Of a DNA stretch of 26,686 nucleotides, positions 8,095 through 14,381 are shown one piece after another (position 1 is the first letter of the stretch; each line of letters begins with the position of its first letter). Made by a program: the position numbers and the translations under genes. Origin of the DNA: an uncultured Collinsella sp. (lineage in GTDB: Bacteria; Actinomycetota; Coriobacteriia; Coriobacteriales; Coriobacteriaceae); contig CAAFEX010000019.1 of NCBI GenBank assembly GCA_900762015.1, positions 1-26,686 of the forward strand, read 5' to 3'. The notes under the pieces are model-generated. The model had not been told where the DNA came from. It saw nothing but the letters and a program-made list of their open reading frames with translations, and did no database searches.

Positions 8095-8658
8095 ATGCCT
8101 ACCATTTCTACCGCCGACTTCAAGAACGGCCTCGGTCTCCGCATCAAGGACAAGGTCTACACCATTGTCGAGTTCCAGCATGTCAAGCCGGGCAAGGGCG
8201 GCGCGTTTGTGCGCTACAAGACCCGCGACATCAAGAGCGGCCGCGTCGTCGAGAACACCTGCAACGCCGGCACCAAGTTCGAGAGCGTCATGCTCACCAC
8301 CCGTGAGTTCCAGTACCTCTACAACGATGGCACCGACTACATCTTCATGGACAACGAGTCCTATGAGCAGGTTCCCGTTCCCGAGGACATGGTGGGCGAG
8401 AACTCCAAGTGGCTGCGCGAGAACGACGTCTGCCAGCTGCTCTTCGCCGACGATGAGCTCATGGGCGTGACCCCGCCGATGTTCATCGAGACCACTATCG
8501 TCCAGACCGACCCGGGCTTTAAGGGCGACACCGTCCAGGGTTCCACCAAGCCGGCCACGATCGACACCGGCGCTGTTATCCAGGTCCCCATGTACCTCAA
8601 TGAGGGCGAGGTCATCAAGGTTGACACCCGCGACGGCAAGTTCGTCTCCCGCGTCTAG
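8095..8658 (+). CDS. efp: Elongation factor P
   Basis: EF-P binds stalled ribosomes between the P and E sites and promotes peptide bond formation at polyproline stretches. The 187-residue protein has the KOW-like N-terminal domain with the tip loop VKPGKGGAF; Lys34 is at the position modified in many bacteria. Two OB domains follow, ending with the typical GEVIKVDTRDGKFVSRV. The ATG at 8095 is preceded by GAAAGG; an in-frame GTG-type start at 8062 would add an unconserved leader. Which modification enzyme acts here cannot be told, as none is in the window. The Pro-rich tail of MltG is one local protein that might need EF-P. Confidence 0.97.
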   Translation: MPTISTADFKNGLGLRIKDKVYTIVEFQHVKPGKGGAFVRYKTRDIKSGRVVENTCNAGTKFESVMLTTREFQYLYNDGTDYIFMDNESYEQVPVPEDMVGENSKWLRENDVCQLLFADDELMGVTPPMFIETTIVQTDPGFKGDTVQGSTKPATIDTGAVIQVPMYLNEGEVIKVDTRDGKFVSRV

Positions 8659-8682
8659 CAACCAACTCTTCTAGGAGGATTC

Positions 8683-9045
8683 ATGCCCCAGGAAATCAAG
8701 ATTGACGGCATCGGCATTTCGCCTGATGTTCTGACCGCCATCGTCTCGCGCGCCGTGTCCGATGTCGAGGGCATCGCCTCCGTTGGCGTCAAGGACCTTG
8801 CCACCAACCTTGTCTCCATGATGCTCTCGTCCAAGGCCCCCGCTTCCGAGCCGGCGGTCGAGGCCGAGGTCGTCGGCGACAAGCTCGCACTTACCGTGCG
8901 TGTCGTGGTGTTCTTTGGCTATCCGTTCAAGAAACTCGCCGAGGCCGTTCGCGCCGCCGTGGTCGCTGCCATCGATGCCCAGGTTGGCGTTGAGGTCGAG
9001 CGCGTTGACGTTTGCATCGACGGCCTCGTTTTCCCCAAGGAGTAA
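8683..9045 (+). CDS. Asp23/Gls24 family envelope stress response protein
   Basis: This 120-residue protein matches the Asp23/Gls24 (DUF322) family. It begins with the characteristic strand ISPDVLTAIVSRAVSDVEGIASV. It continues through LALTVRVVVFFGYPFKKLAEAVRAAVVAAI and ends with VERVDVCIDGLVF. Family members are small cytoplasmic, membrane-associated proteins linked to cell envelope stress or alkaline shock; the biochemical role is unclear. AGGAGGA lies seven bases before the ATG. It sits between efp and nusB, a position also seen in Firmicutes, and its stop is three bases before the nusB start. Confidence 0.9.
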   Translation: MPQEIKIDGIGISPDVLTAIVSRAVSDVEGIASVGVKDLATNLVSMMLSSKAPASEPAVEAEVVGDKLALTVRVVVFFGYPFKKLAEAVRAAVVAAIDAQVGVEVERVDVCIDGLVFPKE

Positions 9046-9048
9046 CCT

Positions 9049-9636
9049 TTGAGCCTTAAGGTTTATCGCGGGCGTACTCTTGCCCGCAGTCAGGCGCTTC
9101 AGCTTCTGTTCCAGGCCGAGGCCACGGACAGCCCGCTCGAGCGCGTCCTCGAGGGTGATTTCCTGATCTCGAAGGGTCCCCTCGACCCCTATGCGCTGGA
9201 GCTGTGCCGCGGTGCCTATGAGCATATCGACCGCATCGACTGTGCTCTGCGCTCTGTTGCCAAGAACTGGGATCTTATGCGCATGCCCGGCGCCGACCGC
9301 AACCTGCTGCGTATCGCCGTTTACGAGATGCGTTTCCTCACCGACGAGGAGGTCTCTGACGCCATCGTGATCAACGAGGCCGTCGAGCTTGCCAAGGCCT
9401 ATGGCACCGACCAGTCCGCGTCGTTCGTCAACGGCGTTCTGGGTAAGATCGCTCGCAGCGAGGAGCTGCCGGGCGAGGACCTATACCAGGAGCTGCTGGC
9501 CGAGGATCGCGCTCGCGAGGAGGCACAGGCTGCCGAGGCTGCCGCTAAGGTTGCGGTTGCCCAAGCTGAGGCTGGTGTGCTGGCCGAGGATGCGGACGCT
9601 GCTGAGGCCGTCGAGGCCGACTCCGTCGAGGAGTAG
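9049..9636 (+). CDS. nusB: Transcription antitermination factor NusB
   Basis: NusB partners with S10 (NusE) to bind boxA RNA and support antitermination of rRNA operons. The N-terminal RTLARSQALQLLFQAE is typical of the family. The C-terminal helices include LLRIAVYEMRF, AIVINEAVELAKAYGTDQSASFVNGVLGKI. The start is TTG at 9049 with AAGGAG at 9037-9042, and no ATG fits better. The protein is 195 residues, longer than the usual 130-160, because of an acidic, alanine-rich tail after about residue 150 (EEAQAAEAAAKVAVAQAEAG and beyond). The tail is probably disordered. Confidence 0.95.
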   Translation: MSLKVYRGRTLARSQALQLLFQAEATDSPLERVLEGDFLISKGPLDPYALELCRGAYEHIDRIDCALRSVAKNWDLMRMPGADRNLLRIAVYEMRFLTDEEVSDAIVINEAVELAKAYGTDQSASFVNGVLGKIARSEELPGEDLYQELLAEDRAREEAQAAEAAAKVAVAQAEAGVLAEDADAAEAVEADSVEE

Positions 9637-9638
9637 CC

Positions 9639-9878
9639 ATGCCAGAGGGTTCCGTCCGCAACTTTGATGAGATCTCGGACCGTCTGGATCAGATCATCGC
9701 TACCGTTCGCTCCAAGGATACGTCCTTGGAGCGTTCACTCGATCTGTTTGACGAAGCGATTGAGCTGGGCTCCCGCGCGGTCGATATGGTCGACAAGTTT
9801 GAGCTGACGCCGCGTGAGTCCGACAAGCTCGAACAGGAATACGATGAGGATGCGGCAAACGAATCCCAGGATAGCTAG
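9639..9878 (+). CDS. xseB: Exodeoxyribonuclease VII small subunit
   Basis: This 79-residue protein matches XseB, the small subunit of exonuclease VII, which degrades single-stranded DNA. The diagnostic pattern is present: FDEISDRLDQIIATVRSK, then SLERSLDLFDEAIELGSRAV and a third helix. The C-terminal tail is acidic. It begins two bases after the nusB stop. The large subunit xseA often sits directly upstream of xseB in other genomes. It is not in this window, so it must be elsewhere if the enzyme works. Confidence 0.88.
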   Translation: MPEGSVRNFDEISDRLDQIIATVRSKDTSLERSLDLFDEAIELGSRAVDMVDKFELTPRESDKLEQEYDEDAANESQDS

Positions 9879-9904
9879 GCCGCATCTCCGGATACGAATG
9901 GTTG

Positions 9905-10717
9905 ATGGCATTCATGAAACGCGTGCGTCTTGATGACGAACTGATTTCACAGGGCATCTGCGCTGATCGCGCGGATGCCCTTCGCACTCTTATGGCGGGC
10001 TTGGTCTCGAGTGGGGGCGAGCGTTTGACTTCGCCGGGCCTTAAGGTAATCCCGGGCCTGCCGCTGCACGTTAAGGGGCGCATTCCCTATGTTGGCCGCG
10101 GCGGTCTTAAGCTCGAAGGCGCGCTTGATGCGTTTGGCATCAATCCGACGGGCCTTGCCTGTCTGGATGTGGGCTGCTCTACCGGTGGCTTTACCGATTG
10201 CCTGCTCAAGCGCGGAGCTGCGACCGTTGTCTCGGTGGACGTTGGTCGCGCCCAGTTCGATTGGTCGTTACGTCAGGACGATCGCGTGTCGCTGCATGAG
10301 CGCACAAACGTGACGCAGCTGCCTGAGCTTGGCTATGCCGGCGCCATCGACCTGGCAGTGTGTGATGTCTCGTTTACCAGCATCGCGAACATTATCGATG
10401 CGGTGCTGGCGTGCCTGGCGCCTACGGGTGCATTCTGCACGCTCGTAAAGCCGCAGTTTGAGGCTCCGGCGGCGCTGGTGGGCGAGGGCGGCATTGTGAC
10501 CGATCCCGCCGTGCGCCGCGATACACTCGTTGCGGCAGTTGAACTCTTTGCTGCCAAGGGGCTGTTCCCGGTCGATGTGTGCGTGTCGCCCATTCATGGT
10601 GCCAAGGGAAACGTTGAGTTTTTCCTGTACGGCACGAGGTATGCCCCCGGCGGACGTACCGACGATGAGCTGCAATCCCAGGTATCGGTTTTGAGCGAGA
10701 AAGCTGCAACGCTATGA
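9905..10717 (+). CDS. tlyA: TlyA family rRNA 2'-O-methyltransferase (hemolysin-like)
   Basis: TlyA methylates ribose 2'-hydroxyls in 16S and 23S rRNA; loss gives capreomycin resistance in mycobacteria. The N-terminal S4 RNA-binding domain reads VRLDDELISQGICADRADAL. The conserved linker is PYVGRGGLKLEGAL. The Rossmann methyltransferase domain has the SAM loop CLDVGCSTGGFTDCLLKRGA, then VDVGRAQFDWSLR, VCDVSFTSI and LVKPQFEA. The start is uncertain: ATG at 9905 and 9914 and TTG at 9902 are all possible, with no clear ribosome site, and 9914 would give the family-typical MKRVRLD. Its stop overlaps nadK by four bases. Confidence 0.93.
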   Translation: MAFMKRVRLDDELISQGICADRADALRTLMAGLVSSGGERLTSPGLKVIPGLPLHVKGRIPYVGRGGLKLEGALDAFGINPTGLACLDVGCSTGGFTDCLLKRGAATVVSVDVGRAQFDWSLRQDDRVSLHERTNVTQLPELGYAGAIDLAVCDVSFTSIANIIDAVLACLAPTGAFCTLVKPQFEAPAALVGEGGIVTDPAVRRDTLVAAVELFAAKGLFPVDVCVSPIHGAKGNVEFFLYGTRYAPGGRTDDELQSQVSVLSEKAATL

Positions 10718-11574
10718 AGGTCTTTCTGGTTCCCAATTACTACAAGCAAGAGGCGGTTGAGAGCGGCCTGATGCTCGAGCTTTGGCTGACGCGCCAGGGC
10801 TATGAGGTCGCATGGGCTGCCGACCAGCGATCGAAGATTCAGAGCACGCCTGATATTGACGGCTCTGATTTGGTCATTACGCTCGGCGGCGACGGTACGT
10901 TGCTGCGCGCTGCCCGCATCCTCAACCATCGCGAGATTCCTATCCTCGGTCTTTCCTATGGTCACCTGGGCTTTTTAACTGCTGCGAGCCCCGAGGAGCG
11001 CGACATTCTTAAGGTCGTGAGCGACGCCCTTTCCGGCGAGCTGCACGTGAGCCGTCGCGCCACCATCGCTGCGGATATCGTGTCAGTGCGCGATGATGGC
11101 ACGAAGGATGTCGTGCGCACGTTCGCTCTCAACGACATGGCGCTCACGCGCGGCCCCCTGTCCGATATGGTCGAGTTCGACATCACGGTGTCGGGCCACC
11201 ATATCGATCGACTGCGTGGCGACGGCGTGGTCGTGTCCACGGCGACTGGTTCTACGGGTTACGCACTCAGTGCCGGTGGCCCCATCGTGAGCCCCGACTA
11301 TACGGGCATGGTCTGCGTACCCATTGCGCCGCACACCATTCAGGCCCGTGCCTTCTTGACTTCGCCGAGTGATGTCGTCGAAATCTTTATGTCCGATGAT
11401 CGTCCGAGCGTTCCGGCGATCGCTATCGATGGACAGTTTATTACCTGCGATGGCACCGTTGAGAGCGTGGCGGTGCGCCGCGGGCCCGGAGATGTGCTGC
11501 TGCTCGATTACGGCCCCGAGAGCTTCTATAACTCGGTGAGCCGCGTATTCTACGGAGTGCGTCATGATCGATGA
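10714..11574 (+). CDS. nadK: NAD kinase
   Basis: This ATP- or polyphosphate-dependent kinase makes NADP from NAD. The 286-residue protein has the catalytic GGDGTLLRAAR motif within VITLGGDGTLL. The ILGLSYGHLGFLT segment follows, then the conserved NDMALTRGPLSDMVEF and the glycine-rich GDGVVVSTATGSTGYALSAGGPIV. All family signatures are intact. The ATG forms an ATGA overlap with tlyA, and the gene end overlaps recN by 11 bases, the usual tightly coupled tlyA-nadK-recN order. Confidence 0.97.
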   Translation: MKVFLVPNYYKQEAVESGLMLELWLTRQGYEVAWAADQRSKIQSTPDIDGSDLVITLGGDGTLLRAARILNHREIPILGLSYGHLGFLTAASPEERDILKVVSDALSGELHVSRRATIAADIVSVRDDGTKDVVRTFALNDMALTRGPLSDMVEFDITVSGHHIDRLRGDGVVVSTATGSTGYALSAGGPIVSPDYTGMVCVPIAPHTIQARAFLTSPSDVVEIFMSDDRPSVPAIAIDGQFITCDGTVESVAVRRGPGDVLLLDYGPESFYNSVSRVFYGVRHDR

Positions 11575-13192
11575 GCTGCAGGTTTCTAACATTGCACTCA
11601 TTCGCGAGGCGACGCTGGTACCGAGTGCCGGCCTGACTGTCCTGACTGGCGAGACCGGCGCCGGCAAGACCGCGCTGCTCTCGGCCCTCAAGCTTATTTT
11701 GGGCGAGCGCGCGGATTCGTCGACGGTGCGCGAGGGCGAGGCGCTGGCGAGCGTCGAGGCACGCCTGTTTGACGGCCCGCACGACACGGAGGGCTTCACG
11801 GTCCAGCGCAGCCTTTCTGCCGAGGGCCGCAGCCGCGTGAAGATTGACGGCCGCATCGCCAGTGTGCGCGAGCTTTCGGAGCGCGTTGGCGTGATGATGG
11901 ATCTGTGCGGCCAGCACGAGCACCAGCGCTTGCTCGATCCGGCGCATCACGTTGCGATGGTCGATGCGTGGGCGGGACGCTCTGCGCTCGAGGCGCTCGA
12001 GCACTACCGTGCTTGCTTTAAAGCCTCGCGCGCGGCCGCTAAGGAGGTCCGTCGCGTTGAGGAGGCCTCGCGTGCGCAGGGGAGCCGCGTCGAGGAGGCG
12101 CGCTTTGCCCTCGAGCGCATCGGCGAGGTCGACCCCAAGCCGGGCGAGTATGAGGAACTCGAGGAACTGCTGCCGCGCTCCGAACATGCCGAGGTACTGG
12201 TTGCCACGGCTAACGATGCCCATGCATCGCTTGCCTCTGAAGGGGGAGCGCTCGATGCCGTGAACAGCGCCGTGGCAGAGCTTTCCCGAATGGCTACCGT
12301 CGATCGCAAACTGGGCGACATTGCCGATGCACTTTCGGATGCCTGTATCTCCCTTGAGGATTGCGCGAACGAGCTTCGTACCTATCGCGATGCCGTCGCC
12401 TTCGACCCGCGCGAGCTCGCTCGCATGCGTGAGCGGTATTCCGACCTCAAGGGTCTGTTGCGTCAGTGGGGTCCCACCATGGACGATGTTTTTGCCATGC
12501 GCGATCGCTCGCAAGAACTGCTGTCTCTGGTCGATGATGGCGATGAGCAGATCAAAAAGGCGCGTGAGGCGCTCGGGAGCGCCGAGCGCGAGTTGTTTGC
12601 CGCTGCCAAGGCACTTAAGCGCGCTCGCAATACGGCGGCCCCGCGCTTCTGCCACGAGGTTGGCCGCCAGATGGCTCGCCTGGAGATGGGCGGCGCCGAG
12701 CTCGTCTGGGAGTCGCGCGATCTTCCCCGTGCTGAGTGGACGTCCGTTGGTCCTTCGAGCTACGAGCTGCTATACCGCAGCGGTGCCGGCTTGACGCCAC
12801 GCCCCCTGCGCCGGATTGCGTCGGGCGGCGAGCTCAGCCGCGTCATGCTGGCAAGCAAGGTTGTCCTCGGTAACGCGGATGGTGTCGATACGCTGGTGTT
12901 TGACGAGGTCGATGCTGGTGTCGGTGGCTCCACGGCGCGTGCACTCGCGGGCGTGCTGGCAGATCTCGCCGCTACGCATCAGGTGATTGTCGTAACCCAC
13001 TTGGCGCAGGTCGCCGTCATGGCTGACAAGCATTATGTCGTCAGCAAGGAACCGGGCGATGTTCCCCAGACGCATTTGGACGAGGTAACCGGTGAAGCGC
13101 GTATCGCCGAGATTGCCCGCATGTTGAGCGGCGATCAGTCCGAGGCAAGCCTTGCGCACGCCAAGCAGATGCTGGAAGAAGCTCGAGGTTAG
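11564..13192 (+). CDS. recN: DNA repair protein RecN
   Basis: RecN is an SMC-like ATPase that acts early in double-strand break repair, holding DNA ends and recruiting RecA. The 542-residue protein is close to the usual 550. Walker A is GETGAGKTALL near residue 30. It is followed by the GQHEHQRLLD segment. The middle is a charged Ala/Glu/Arg-rich coiled coil. The ABC signature ISGGELSR-type motif reads IASGGELSRVMLA, and Walker B is TLVFDEVDAGVGGSTA, then VTHLAQVAVMADKHY. The gene start lies inside nadK. A hairpin lies between its stop and the convergent RpiR gene. Confidence 0.96.
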   Translation: MIDELQVSNIALIREATLVPSAGLTVLTGETGAGKTALLSALKLILGERADSSTVREGEALASVEARLFDGPHDTEGFTVQRSLSAEGRSRVKIDGRIASVRELSERVGVMMDLCGQHEHQRLLDPAHHVAMVDAWAGRSALEALEHYRACFKASRAAAKEVRRVEEASRAQGSRVEEARFALERIGEVDPKPGEYEELEELLPRSEHAEVLVATANDAHASLASEGGALDAVNSAVAELSRMATVDRKLGDIADALSDACISLEDCANELRTYRDAVAFDPRELARMRERYSDLKGLLRQWGPTMDDVFAMRDRSQELLSLVDDGDEQIKKAREALGSAERELFAAAKALKRARNTAAPRFCHEVGRQMARLEMGGAELVWESRDLPRAEWTSVGPSSYELLYRSGAGLTPRPLRRIASGGELSRVMLASKVVLGNADGVDTLVFDEVDAGVGGSTARALAGVLADLAATHQVIVVTHLAQVAVMADKHYVVSKEPGDVPQTHLDEVTGEARIAEIARMLSGDQSEASLAHAKQMLEEARG

Positions 13193-13211
13193 GTCGTATC
13201 AGTGGTGTTGT

Positions 13212-13242
13212 TGGGACAAAATAGACTGAAATTTTTGTCCCA
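13212..13242. terminator. Hairpin between the convergent recN and rpiR-type genes
   Basis: TGGGACAAAA at 13212-13221 pairs perfectly with TTTTGTCCCA at 13233-13242 across an 11-base loop. The A/T-rich loop-proximal end and location between convergent stops (13192 and 13252) suggest a two-way terminator. No long U-run follows on either strand, so termination is inferred mainly from position. Confidence 0.55.
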
Positions 13243-13251
13243 CTACGCGTT

Positions 13252-14109
13252 TTACTCCACAACCTTATCCGGCTGGATGAGCTCTTCGTAGTAGCTGATA
13301 TGCTCACGCGCGTCTTCAATCTCGGGCAGCAGGAAGTTGTAGATGACTTCGATGATCATCGTGGCGCTGATCTTGGAGAACGCAAAGTCGCCTGTCGTCA
13401 GCAGCGCTTCGTGGTTGACGGTATTAAAAGTGTAGTCTGCCAGACGCGCGAGCGGGGATTTGCTGTCGCTGCTGATGACGACTACGGTTGCGCCGCAGTT
13501 GCGAGCCGCTTTTGCCATGCGATTCAGTCGGCGCGATTTGCCGGAGTTTGAGATGAGCACGATGACGTCACCCGGGCGTAACGTGAGCGCAAAGCCGATT
13601 GATGTCTCGCTAATGGTGCTCGCCATGCAGCGCAGGCCCAGCTGCGAAAACTTAAACGTCGCATCGAGCGCGACCGCGTTCGTATTGCCCACAGCTGCAA
13701 ACTCAATAACCCCTGCATGCTTAAGGGCATGCACAACAGCCGCCAGCGTATCGTGGTCGATCCCGTCGATGGTTGCATTAAGCTCGCTCACCTTGGCAGC
13801 CAGGATGTTTTTGAGGCTCTGCTCCATATTGTCGAGCGAGACCTCGTCAGTCAGGCCCTCGTTGCGCTGGCTTTCCAAATCCCTCGCCAACGAAAACTGA
13901 AAGCTGCGGAAGCTGCCAAAGCCAAGCTTGCGGCAGAAGCGCGAAACGGTCGCCTCGGACGTGGCGGCGGCGCGTGAGAGCTGAGCGGCCGTGAGACGCG
14001 GCGCCTCGGACTGGTGCTCCAATATATAGTCGACAATGCGCTGCTCGGACTCGCTGTATCCCTGATGGGTGCTTATGAGGGAAAGTGCGCTCTTGCTACT
14101 ATCGGTCAT
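13252..14109 (-). CDS. MurR/RpiR family transcriptional regulator
   Basis: This 285-residue regulator has an N-terminal RpiR-type helix-turn-helix (about 1-80), including SESEQRIVDYILEH, LTAAQLSRAAATSEATVSRFCRKLGFGSFRSFQ. A C-terminal SIS sugar-phosphate-binding domain follows (about 120-260). It contains IEFAAVGNTNAVALDATFKF and GDVIVLISNSGKSRRLNRMAKAA, where the SNSGKS loop is the phosphosugar site. The start at 14109 is chosen because AGGAG (14116-14120 on the other strand) is seven bases upstream; a longer in-frame start at 14157 has no such site. It is divergent from the fructose PTS gene. I infer that it senses a sugar phosphate and controls that gene and possibly itself; the exact effector cannot be read. 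Confidence 0.9.
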   Translation of the reverse strand: MTDSSKSALSLISTHQGYSESEQRIVDYILEHQSEAPRLTAAQLSRAAATSEATVSRFCRKLGFGSFRSFQFSLARDLESQRNEGLTDEVSLDNMEQSLKNILAAKVSELNATIDGIDHDTLAAVVHALKHAGVIEFAAVGNTNAVALDATFKFSQLGLRCMASTISETSIGFALTLRPGDVIVLISNSGKSRRLNRMAKAARNCGATVVVISSDSKSPLARLADYTFNTVNHEALLTTGDFAFSKISATMIIEVIYNFLLPEIEDAREHISYYEELIQPDKVVE

Positions 14110-14123
14110 GGATGGCTCCTGGT

Positions 14124-14156
14124 TGGCATGAAAATCAAATTTGATTTGCAATGCCA
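14124..14156. promoter_or_regulatory. Large dyad, candidate RpiR-type operator
   Basis: AAATCAAATTTGATTT at 14132-14147 is a perfect 16-base palindrome. It is flanked nearly symmetrically by TGGCAT (14124-14129) and ATGCCA (14151-14156). The dyad lies just upstream of the regulator's ribosome site and next to a TATACT on the minus strand, where bound protein could block rpiR transcription. Binding is inferred from position and symmetry. Confidence 0.6.
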
Positions 14157-14157
14157 T

Positions 14158-14163
14158 AGTATA
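14158..14163 (-). promoter_or_regulatory. -10-like element for the RpiR-type regulator
   Basis: The minus strand reads TATACT (one mismatch to TATAAT) about 50 bases before the regulator start. TTGTAA lies upstream but only 13 bases away, so the -35 is unclear. The adjacent large dyad would cover the transcription start. Confidence 0.35.
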
Positions 14164-14190
14164 CGGGCATTTTCAATTACAAGATACACC

Positions 14191-14218
14191 TTGCCGTTTC
14201 AAGTGTTGATGGTAAACT
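14191..14218 (+). promoter_or_regulatory. Possible promoter of the fructose PTS gene
   Basis: TTGCCG at 14191-14196 is followed after 16 bases by TAAACT at 14213-14218. Both hexamers match the consensus only partly. If correct, the mRNA would have a leader of about 155 bases containing the two hairpins described separately. Confidence 0.3.
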
Positions 14219-14256
14219 TTCACCTACCGTTTACGGTTATGAAAGAACCTTTCACC
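14212..14256. promoter_or_regulatory. Spaced CTTTCACC direct repeats and nested inverted repeats
   Basis: CTTTCACC occurs at 14217-14224 and again at 14249-14256, exactly 32 bases apart, about three helical turns. Between them TGAAAG (14240-14245) is the inverse of CTTTCA. GTAAAC (14212-14217) and GTTTAC (14229-14234) also form a dyad. Such clustering upstream of a sugar transport gene suggests a regulator binding region. Confidence 0.45.
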
Positions 14257-14319
14257 GGAGAATTGCACCTTGTCTCTTCTCACGCGGACGGTAGGTTGGT
14301 ATCTTTCAGTTGTGGAAAA

Positions 14320-14360
14320 ACGCGCATAGAAGCGCGTGTAGGGGAGCGCCCGCGGGCGCT
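14320..14360 (+). promoter_or_regulatory. Two adjacent hairpins in the fruA leader
   Basis: ACGCGC (14320-14325) pairs with GCGCGT (14332-14337). A perfect 16-base palindrome AGCGCCCGCGGGCGCT follows at 14345-14360, ending ten bases before the AAGGAGG ribosome site. There is no U-run. They could affect translation initiation or mRNA stability of the PTS transcript. Confidence 0.45.
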
Positions 14361-14381
14361 GTACTCAAGAAGGAGGGACAC

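Noticed and set aside
8671..9225. A minus-strand frame opposite the Asp23 and nusB genes
   Set aside because: It is antisense to two well-supported genes and shows only shadow composition.
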